Of a stretch of DNA of 8,725 nt, positions 1 through 4,627 are shown piece after piece. The stretch is from JBMNOI01 sp050942995 (GTDB lineage: Bacteria > Chloroflexota > Anaerolineae > UBA1429). Where the stretch lies: the NCBI GenBank assembly GCA_050942995.1, contig JBMNOI010000144.1:1-8725 (forward strand). The letters are read 5' to 3'. The notes below the pieces were generated by a model that had not been told where the DNA came from, made no database searches, and saw only the letters and a list, made by a program, of their open reading frames with translations. Position numbers and translations under genes: made by a program. Every line of letters starts with the position of its first letter. Within the stretch, counting starts at the first letter, position 1.

Positions 1-131
1 CGAACCTCGTTCTCCAGACCCCTGCGCGCTACCTCTGCACGCATTGCCTCAATAACCGACGGCGAGCCCGAAGATGTGCACCCCGTGCCAGAACATACCA
101 GGACATTTGCCCGGTATAGGGGTTCCGCCAT
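1..131 (-). CDS. hndC: NuoF-like NAD(H)-binding subunit of bifurcating hydrogenase (HndC/HydB), N-terminal fragment
   Basis: This gene starts in the window and runs off the left edge; only about 43 codons are visible. The ATG at 131 follows a perfect AGGAGG (144-139) with a 7-nt gap, which fixes the start. The peptide begins MAEPLYRANVLVCSGTGC, giving a C-x4-C pair (Cys13, Cys18) followed by TSSGS and a helix ending in GLENEV. This is the N-terminal thioredoxin-like [2Fe-2S] domain that HydB/HndC subunits carry ahead of the NuoF core, and which plain complex I NuoF lacks. In the family the full protein binds FMN, NAD(H) and Fe-S clusters and is the site of electron bifurcation or confurcation between NAD(P)H, ferredoxin and the [FeFe] hydrogenase subunit. 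It is the eighth gene of the operon, 91 bp after hndB. The catalytic hydrogenase gene is not visible, so a formate dehydrogenase or other NAD-linked partner is not excluded. Confidence 0.88.
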   Translation of the reverse strand, partial: MAEPLYRANVLVCSGTGCTSSGSPSVIEAMRAEVARRGLENEV

Positions 132-197
132 GACACGTCCTCCTGAAGTGTGTGAAATCTGTGTTCGTTGCGTGCGCTTGGGGCGTGCCTGTGCCGC

Positions 198-217
198 CCC
201 CACCCCGTTGGGTGTGG
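198..217 (-). other. Short intergenic hairpin between hndB and hndC
   Basis: A 5-bp stem (CACCC/GGGTG, loop 206-209) extended by two G-C pairs across one mismatch lies in the 91-bp gap, the longest gap in the operon. It begins just after the hndB stop codon and has no T tract, so it is not an intrinsic terminator. It could be an RNA-processing or stability element. The stem is short and could be chance. Confidence 0.25.
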
Positions 218-222
218 CCCGC

Positions 223-603
223 CTACTCGTCGTCGCGCGAAATGCGCCCGACGACCCATTCCTCAACCACGTTGCCGTTCTTCAGGTGCTCTTGGATCAG
301 GCGAGACACCTTATCTGCCGTCAGATTCTTATAGGTGATGCGTGGCCGGCCGGCCTGTTCGATATCCACCAACGGCTCGTTGGCGCACATACCGATGCAG
401 CCCACGGTGGTGACGTGTGCCTCGATATCGAGCTTGCGCAGCTCTTCGAGGATGGCATGCATCGTCTCGCGCGCGCCCGCGGCGATGCCGCAGGTGCCCA
501 TGCCGACGGTGATGGTGGTGCCGGTCTCCAGGCGGGTCACCATCTCTTCGCGAACCTGCTCGCGCAGTTTGCGCAGTTCATCCAGTGACTTGACTTTGGG
601 CAT
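223..603 (-). CDS. hndB: HndB-like thioredoxin-fold [2Fe-2S] ferredoxin-type protein
   Basis: A 126-residue protein, close to the roughly 125 residues usual for HndB. It starts at an ATG preceded by GGAG four bases upstream. After an N-terminal helix comes a thioredoxin-like ferredoxin core with VGMGTCGIAAGARE (Cys38), then TTVGCIGMC (Cys69, Cys73) followed by ANEPLVDI and a C-terminal helix. The second pair fits the C-x3-C of NuoE-type clusters, but in the first motif the residue five after Cys38 is Gly43, not Cys. Only three of four canonical cluster ligands are therefore present. As I recall, the GTCGIAAGA signature is common in this family, so this may be a family trait rather than damage. 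Whether a cluster is bound is unclear. The gene lies 22 bp after the small ATPase gene and before hndC, in the HndA-HndB-HndC order known from NADP-reducing hydrogenase operons. It is probably a small cytoplasmic subunit or accessory of the complex. Confidence 0.85.
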   Translation of the reverse strand: MPKVKSLDELRKLREQVREEMVTRLETGTTITVGMGTCGIAAGARETMHAILEELRKLDIEAHVTTVGCIGMCANEPLVDIEQAGRPRITYKNLTADKVSRLIQEHLKNGNVVEEWVVGRISRDDE

Positions 604-625
604 TATGCTCCTGACCGGGCGAGCT

Positions 626-1201
626 TTACACGCCCTTATGAGTTATACGAGATGCTGTGTCGTACAATGCTGCGAACTCGTCGTCCAGATAGCCTAGCAA
701 CCACGAACGCACCATCGGATGGCTGAGAGGAATATCCTCTCCCAATATCTCACGAATCTCCCGAGTGTCCAGCGTCATTTCGCGATCGTCCAGCCGATGA
801 CGGTAGACGATATCGGCGCCTTTTTCAGAGAGTAGCGCACCGATCAGCGTATCTTTCATGTCTCCCAACGGTGCCCTGTCGATATGATCCAGGTCAAAGT
901 CGGCCACGACGCGCGTGCCTTCTCCCGGGCGAGAAGTGATAATCAACCCCCCGCCACACCGTTCGGCTGCCGCCTGCAACAGGGGCAATCCCAATCCCAC
1001 ATGCCGTGTGGTCCGCGTTGTATAAAACGGATCGGTGACGCGCCTGACCGTCTCTTCATCCATTCCGCGGCCGTTATCGGCCACCGAGAGGGTGAGCTGG
1101 TTGGCCGCGCGGTTTTCGATGATTTCGATCTCGACCTGCGACGCACCGGCCTCCAGCGAGTTCTGAATCAGATCCAGGACATGCTGGGAGAGCTCGCGCA
1201 C
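626..1201 (-). CDS. Stand-alone GHKL/HATPase_c ATP-binding protein (histidine-kinase-like ATPase)
   Basis: A 191-residue protein consisting of a Bergerat-fold ATPase domain plus a short tail. It starts with GTG at 1201. The GGAG Shine-Dalgarno sits in the last codons of hndA, so the two genes are probably translationally linked (6-bp gap). Visible motifs: N box LDLIQNSLEAG (Asn14), G1 box DNGRGMD (Asp42, Gly44, Gly46), DPFYTTR (57-63) and G2 box GLGLPLL (69-75), then a GEGT strand ending the domain near residue 103. There is no HisKA dimerisation domain, phosphoacceptor histidine, sensor domain or membrane segment. It therefore cannot be an ordinary sensor kinase and may be an anti-sigma-like protein kinase, or a nucleotide sensor acting on a partner. 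Residues 110-191 form a charged tail of unknown fold. Homologous ATPase genes are known neighbours of trimeric hydrogenases. Fold is certain, function is not. Confidence 0.88.
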   Translation of the reverse strand: MRELSQHVLDLIQNSLEAGASQVEIEIIENRAANQLTLSVADNGRGMDEETVRRVTDPFYTTRTTRHVGLGLPLLQAAAERCGGGLIITSRPGEGTRVVADFDLDHIDRAPLGDMKDTLIGALLSEKGADIVYRHRLDDREMTLDTREIREILGEDIPLSHPMVRSWLLGYLDDEFAALYDTASRITHKGV

Positions 1202-1207
1202 GGCTTT

Positions 1208-1699
1208 CTACTCCAGCTCTCGCACCAGCCCGACAGCCTTTTGCGGCGTCAGCCGGCCCACAACCTGATCGTCCAGTACGGCAATGGGCGCCAGACCGCA
1301 CGAGCCCAGGCAAAAGACCACTTCCAGCGTGACCCGATAGTCATCGGTGGTTTCGCCGGCTTTGATGCCCAGATCCTTCTCCAGCGCATTAACGATCTGC
1401 GCGGCGCCCAGCACGTGACAGGCGGTGCCATCGCAGATGCGGATGACGTGCCGGCCACGACGCTGCAGGTAGAACTGGGCGTAGAACGTTGCCACGCCAT
1501 ACAGCTGGCTGAGCGGAACCCGAAGCTTCCTGGAAAGGTACCGCATCGCGTCGGACGGTAGGTAGCCATAGATCTCTTGCGTTGCCTGCAGCACAGGGAT
1601 AATCGTCCCCTCCTGGCCCTGGTACTTTTCCAGCACCGGGTCCATGAGCGTGAGGTCGATCGTCTCCTCAGCCGTCACATTTGTACCCTCAGTTACCAC
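1208..1699 (-). CDS. hndA: NuoE-like [2Fe-2S] subunit of NAD(P)-linked hydrogenase (HndA/HydC)
   Basis: A 163-residue protein with the full NuoE / 24-kDa architecture. The N-terminal helical bundle contains GTIIPVLQATQEIYGYLP (31-48) and YGVATFYAQF (67-76). The thioredoxin-like domain carries all four cluster ligands, Cys89 and Cys94 in CDGTAC and Cys130 and Cys134 in CLGSC. It passes electrons between the NuoF-like flavin subunit and the rest of the complex in the cytoplasm. The start is GTG at 1699, with GAGGG six bases upstream; the next possible start, GTG at codon 8, has no comparable site. Length matches the family (about 155-170). It lies 30 bp after the PHP gene and 6 bp before the ATPase gene. 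The symbol hndA follows the hnd-type gene order seen here; hydC or nuoE would be equivalent names. Confidence 0.93.
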   Translation of the reverse strand: MVTEGTNVTAEETIDLTLMDPVLEKYQGQEGTIIPVLQATQEIYGYLPSDAMRYLSRKLRVPLSQLYGVATFYAQFYLQRRGRHVIRICDGTACHVLGAAQIVNALEKDLGIKAGETTDDYRVTLEVVFCLGSCGLAPIAVLDDQVVGRLTPQKAVGLVRELE

Positions 1700-1729
1700 G
1701 TCGATCCCTCCATGATCTGTAATGTCCTG

Positions 1730-2539
1730 TCACGTGAATGCCCGTTGATTCGGGCTCTGATGTGCGTCAAACAGTTTGACTCTGCGTCCATCCACGTCTC
1801 GCAGGGCCAGGTCCAGCTCGGCCACACATGGGTTGCGCCAGGTGACCAGCGTGCTGGCGCGCATCTCATTCAGCCGGTGGGCGTCGCCCGAGATGACCAT
1901 CGGCCACTCGGTCAACCCCGGGTGCCGCGCCGCCATCTCGTCCGGCGTGGTACGATGGGTGATCTCGACGGCCGCCAGCGCCAACCCCGGTGGAATAAAC
2001 CCCAGGCTGGCCAGCAGGCTGTAACCCGGTCGATCCACATGGGCGGCGATGGGTAGCCCGCCCAGCGTTCGCACCCGTGCCACCACCTCTTCGGAAGAGA
2101 GGCGGCACGATGTCAGCAAGAGGCGCTCGTTCATGCGGACGAAATCACCCGTCTCGTCTACCACGAACTGAGCGCCGAATACCTCTTCGCGGTTAGGCAA
2201 AGGCGGCAGGTGGTCGTACACCACCTCTTGCCAGGTCAGAGCCTGAGCCACCGTATCGAACAGACAGACGATGTGCGCTTCTTCGCGGGTTTGCACCTCC
2301 ATCCCCGGGAATACCGTCACCCCGCTGCCCTCTGCCGCTTTGCATACCGCCGCGGCATTCTCTGCCGTGTTATGGTCGGTAATCGCGATGGCCCCTAACC
2401 CCAGCTCGCGGGCCCGCTCGATGATGAGCGGGGGGATCATCTCCACCTCGGCGCAGGGCGAAACCACGGTATGCACATGCAGGTCTACCCAACTGGGCCC
2501 AAGCCCTCGGGTTCCCTCTTGTGCCTCGCGGTGGCTCAT
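1730..2539 (-). CDS. PHP-domain metal-dependent phosphoesterase
   Basis: A 269-residue protein of the PHP family (polymerase and histidinol phosphatase fold), which uses a multinuclear metal centre to hydrolyse phosphoesters. The metal-ligand motifs appear in order: DLHVHT (His21, His23), AITDHN (Asp55, His56), GMEVQT with Glu81, His89, AAHVD with His167, and SGDAH (Asp219, His221). All usual ligand positions look intact, so it should be active; the substrate cannot be read from sequence. The ATG at 2539 is chosen because it directly precedes the PHP core, lies 11 bp after the upstream DRTGG stop, and has AAGG nine bases upstream. The reading frame stays open further upstream but there overlaps the DRTGG gene with unrelated low-complexity sequence. 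The protein is soluble, with no signal peptide. PHP proteins of this type are recurrent neighbours of NADH-linked [FeFe] hydrogenase genes, so a role in nucleotide or phosphosignal turnover is plausible but unproven. Confidence 0.9.
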   Translation of the reverse strand: MSHREAQEGTRGLGPSWVDLHVHTVVSPCAEVEMIPPLIIERARELGLGAIAITDHNTAENAAAVCKAAEGSGVTVFPGMEVQTREEAHIVCLFDTVAQALTWQEVVYDHLPPLPNREEVFGAQFVVDETGDFVRMNERLLLTSCRLSSEEVVARVRTLGGLPIAAHVDRPGYSLLASLGFIPPGLALAAVEITHRTTPDEMAARHPGLTEWPMVISGDAHRLNEMRASTLVTWRNPCVAELDLALRDVDGRRVKLFDAHQSPNQRAFT

Positions 2540-2550
2540 GCATTCATGCC

Positions 2551-2895
2551 TTAGCGGCTGCCTTGAATGCCCAGGTCGGTCAACCGGCCGACCACTGTAA
2601 ATGTGCCCGCATCCGACAACAGGATCGGGATGCCTCTCTCGTTTGCCCGCTCGACGGTCTCTGCGTCGGGCTGTGTCCCTTCGGTGATGACGATGCAGGC
2701 CAGGCTCAGTAGCTCGGCCACCGCCACAATATTCGGGTGCGCCTGCAACGTCACCCACACATTACCCGTCTGAGCGCCGGCCATCACACAACTCAGCAAG
2801 TCCGAGGCGTACCCTCCGGTGACTTTCCGATCCAGGCCCGCTTCTCCGGCGGCCACCGGCATCTCCAGGGCTGTGCAAAGTTCTTGGACGATCAC
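2551..2895 (-). CDS. Small DRTGG-domain protein (second copy)
   Basis: A 114-residue protein that is nearly all one DRTGG domain. LDRKVTGGYASDLLSCVMAG (21-40) carries the name-giving D-R-x-V-T-G-G motif, followed by GNVWVTLQAHPNIVAVAELL (44-63), CIVITEG (67-73), and a C-terminal ANERGIPILLSD...VVGRL segment. The domain has an alpha/beta fold thought to bind a ligand or regulate partner domains, and it is also found attached to CBS and phosphotransacetylase domains; its ligand is unknown. The start is GTG at 2895 with GGAG seven bases upstream; the overlapping ATG at 2897 reads straight into a stop. The 60-bp gap before it holds a 5-bp GC hairpin (2910-2923). It aligns along its length with the first gene of the operon, including the IPLL/IPIL and GRL segments, so the two are paralogues. 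Confidence 0.87.
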   Translation of the reverse strand: MIVQELCTALEMPVAAGEAGLDRKVTGGYASDLLSCVMAGAQTGNVWVTLQAHPNIVAVAELLSLACIVITEGTQPDAETVERANERGIPILLSDAGTFTVVGRLTDLGIQGSR

Positions 2896-2955
2896 ATTGA
2901 CTCTCCATCGCCGCCTGTGCGGCTCTCCGGCGAACGCGCTATCTCATCGCGTGGG

Positions 2956-3870
2956 TTAACGCAGGTGAAAGATCATCTCCAATCGAGTGCCCACTCCCAT
3001 CTCGGAATGGAGGTGTATCTCATCGGCGCACGACTTGATGTTGCTCAGTCCCATTCCCGCGCCAAAACCCAACTCGCGAATCCAGTCCGGCGCGGTGGAA
3101 AATCCCGGCTGCAGCGCCTTTTCGACATCTTCGATCCCGGGGCCGCAATCCAGCGCCGTAACCCGCAGGCGATCGGGCCGTACCTCGGCAATGATCTCGC
3201 CGCCGTGTGAATGGATCATGACATTGATCTCGGCTTCATAGGTGGCCACGGCCACCCGCCGGACGACGGCCGGCTGCGCGCCCAGGCGTTCCAGCGCCCT
3301 CTTGATCTTGCCCGACGCCTCGCCGCCGCGCACGAAATCGTGCGCTTTGACGTCGTACCGCAGGATCAGCGCCGTCCGATCCGACTCGATATCCTCAAAT
3401 ATGTGGCTGGCGCGGTAACGTCGGATCTCTTCAGTGCGCCACTGGGTCTCCATCTGGCGCAACAGTGCGCGCACGATGTCACCCTGGGTAATAATGCCCG
3501 CCAGGCGCCCCTGCTCATCGACGACCGGAAAGCGCCCGTAACCGAATTGGGCAAAGAGCTTGACCGCGCTGACCAGGGTGTCGTCGGCTCGTACCGTTTG
3601 CACCTGCCGGGTCATGTACCGGCGCACGGTCTCGTCCAGCTTGCCCTGTTCCAGCGCCTTGATCAAATCTTCAATACTGATCAGCCCGACGAGCCGGTCA
3701 TCCTCAACAACCGGGGCCCCGGAGATCCGCTTGATCCGTAATAGCTCTTTGAGGTCCTGAATCGAGCATTCGGGGGTGACGGTAATCACGTCACGATTCA
3801 TCACCTGCTCGATTTTGAGCTCGTAAATCAGTTCCTGGACCTTGGTGAGCTCGGTTGGCCTGTTATCCAA
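2956..3870 (-). CDS. Tandem CBS domain protein fused to a GHKL (anti-sigma/RsbW-like) ATPase domain
   Basis: A 304-residue fusion. Residues 17-75 and 82-140 are two CBS motifs forming a Bateman module (VMNRDVITVTPECSIQDL with GAPVVEDDRLVGLISIEDL; YMTRQVQTVRADDTLVSAV with RFPVVDEQGRLAGIITQGD). Such modules usually bind adenine nucleotides and report energy charge. A helical linker (about 141-165) leads to an ATPase domain with an N-box-like AVATYEAEINVMIH (Asn216), G1 box DCGPGI (Asp241, Gly243, Gly245) and G2 box FGAGMGLSNIK (269-279). The short domain, the sequence around Asn216 and the absence of a HisKA region fit RsbW/SpoIIAB-type serine kinases better than histidine kinases. The start is TTG at 3870 with GGAG seven bases upstream and no better in-frame choice before Met24. 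It is the second gene of the operon. A nucleotide-sensing switch is a reasonable inference; targets are unknown, and no STAS-domain antagonist is encoded in the window. Confidence 0.88.
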   Translation of the reverse strand: MDNRPTELTKVQELIYELKIEQVMNRDVITVTPECSIQDLKELLRIKRISGAPVVEDDRLVGLISIEDLIKALEQGKLDETVRRYMTRQVQTVRADDTLVSAVKLFAQFGYGRFPVVDEQGRLAGIITQGDIVRALLRQMETQWRTEEIRRYRASHIFEDIESDRTALILRYDVKAHDFVRGGEASGKIKRALERLGAQPAVVRRVAVATYEAEINVMIHSHGGEIIAEVRPDRLRVTALDCGPGIEDVEKALQPGFSTAPDWIRELGFGAGMGLSNIKSCADEIHLHSEMGVGTRLEMIFHLR

Positions 3871-3917
3871 AGCCTTTCTCCGTCGGGCGGGCTGGCCGGG
3901 TCACTTGTCAGTACGCA

Positions 3918-4316
3918 TCACTCCACATCCCGACCAAATGCGTCCTTCCATGTTTCCGAGGCCAGGTTAAACAGGCCGCAGCCGGGCAACCCGGCCTGAA
4001 ACAGGCGGCCACAGGTCTCGTACATCGTATAACGCGATGCGAGCAACGGGATGTTCTTTTGCTCTGCCAGGGAAATGGTCTCGGGAGGGGGATACTTGCC
4101 ACGCACAAATACCACCGCCTTGATCCCTGCCATATCTGCCGTACGGATCACCTGAGGATTGGTGAGCCCGGTCATGAGCAGGGTACCGGCGTGCGTAAAG
4201 GCGAGCACGTCGCTCATAAGATCGGCTCCACAGGCCATCTCGACTTCCAAGTCGATGTCGATGCCCTGAGAGATAGCCTTGCCGTCGATAATTGCCAGGA
4301 CGTCTCGTAGTCTCAC
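3918..4316 (-). CDS. DRTGG-like domain protein, first gene of the hydrogenase operon
   Basis: A 132-residue soluble protein. A short N-terminal segment (MRLRDVLAII) leads into a DRTGG-like core: MACGADLMSDVLAF (27-40), GTLLMTGLTNPQVIRTADMA (44-63), AVVFVRGKYP (67-76) and IPLLASRYTMYETCGRLFQ (89-107). Proteins with this signature recur beside NADH-linked hydrogenase genes; the biochemical role is not known. The only in-frame start after the upstream stop codon is GTG at 4316. It lacks a good Shine-Dalgarno: the nearest purine stretch, GAGCGAG (4334-4328), is 11 nt away and may be occluded by RNA structure. A strong promoter lies about 80 bp upstream, so this is the promoter-proximal gene. Cys29, Cys102 and Cys113 are visible, but I see no cluster-binding pattern. 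It is 47 bp ahead of the CBS-ATPase gene. Confidence 0.85.
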   Translation of the reverse strand: MRLRDVLAIIDGKAISQGIDIDLEVEMACGADLMSDVLAFTHAGTLLMTGLTNPQVIRTADMAGIKAVVFVRGKYPPPETISLAEQKNIPLLASRYTMYETCGRLFQAGLPGCGLFNLASETWKDAFGRDVE

Positions 4317-4326
4317 GGCTGAGAAT

Positions 4327-4369
4327 GCTCGCTCGTTTCACTGCTGGCCCGGCTTGTGCGAGCGGGCCA
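4327..4369 (-). promoter_or_regulatory. Structured 5' leader of the hydrogenase operon (hairpin with possible pseudoknot)
   Basis: In the roughly 70-nt leader the transcript contains a perfect 7-bp stem, TGGCCCG (4369-4363) with CGGGCCA (4351-4345), closing an 11-nt loop. The loop sequence CTCGC (4362-4358) is complementary to GCGAG (4332-4328), which lies within the only Shine-Dalgarno-like stretch before the GTG start. An H-type pseudoknot or alternative hairpin could thus hide the ribosome site. No T tract follows, so this is not a terminator. Base pairing is visible directly; a regulatory function is inferred. Confidence 0.4.
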
Positions 4370-4388
4370 CAGGGTGGGTTGCATAGGC

Positions 4389-4406
4389 TTGTGAATTATA
4401 TCACAG
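4389..4406. promoter_or_regulatory. Rex-like (or CRP-like) operator overlapping the -10 box of the hydrogenase operon
   Basis: The plus-strand sequence TTGTGAATTATATCACAG contains a perfect TGTGA-N6-TCACA dyad (4390-4405). Against the Rex operator TTGTGAA-N4-TTCACAA it matches 12 of 14 defined positions, missing the first base of the second half and the last base. The N6 spacer is exactly the -10 hexamer of the operon promoter, so a bound protein would block RNA polymerase. Rex senses NADH/NAD+ and controls NADH-consuming hydrogenase genes in several phyla, which fits the genes behind it. A CRP/FNR-family protein acting as repressor is the main alternative, because the half-sites equal the CRP core. 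Confidence 0.68.
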
Positions 4407-4422
4407 AATAATGGCGTGTCAA
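4395..4422 (-). promoter_or_regulatory. Sigma-70-type promoter of the eight-gene hydrogenase operon
   Basis: On the minus strand a perfect -35 TTGACA (4422-4417) is followed by a 16-bp spacer and a perfect -10 TATAAT (4400-4395). The spacer ends TGA directly before the -10, which adds an extended -10 TGn motif. Predicted transcription starts near 4388, giving a leader of about 70 nt to the GTG at 4316. The 135 bp between this promoter and the terminator of the preceding gene hold nothing else I can support. Confidence 0.85.
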
Positions 4423-4557
4423 AAGCCAATCGATCCGCGCCAACGTCTCTGACGTCAAGAGGGTCTGTCCGTCCGGTTCCAGGGAAGCCGCCGGCCATCT
4501 TGAAGAGGCGCCGAGCCAAGGGGATAATGCCACACTGATAGGGCTTGTGCAAACCCC

Positions 4558-4599
4558 AAAACCTGCGGCAAGGCACACTGTTGCCTTGCCGCAGGTTTT
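4558..4599. terminator. Perfect 18-bp-stem intrinsic terminator after the aldehyde dehydrogenase gene
   Basis: The arms at 4558-4575 and 4582-4599 are perfect reverse complements (18 bp) with a 6-nt loop, CACTGT on the plus strand. The outer pairs are AAAA/TTTT, so each strand ends its stem in a four-T run. It lies 28 nt past the dehydrogenase stop codon and insulates that gene from the hydrogenase promoter at 4422. Confidence 0.9.
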
Positions 4600-4627
4600 C
4601 TAAACGAGGCTGATCTCAACGTACGAC

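Noticed and set aside
76..588. A 170-codon plus-strand open frame
   Set aside because: It is antisense to hndB and the start of hndC, which have clear family motifs and ribosome sites. Its protein is low-complexity His/Ala/Arg-rich with no recognisable domain.
884..1561. A 225-codon plus-strand open frame
   Set aside because: It lies antisense across the ATPase and NuoE-like genes and only reflects GC-rich codon bias on the opposite strand.
2540..2758. An N-terminal extension of 73 codons for the PHP protein
   Set aside because: This part overlaps the DRTGG gene in another frame, reads as Arg/Gly/His-rich sequence without homology, and the internal ATG at 2539 has correct spacing and a ribosome site.
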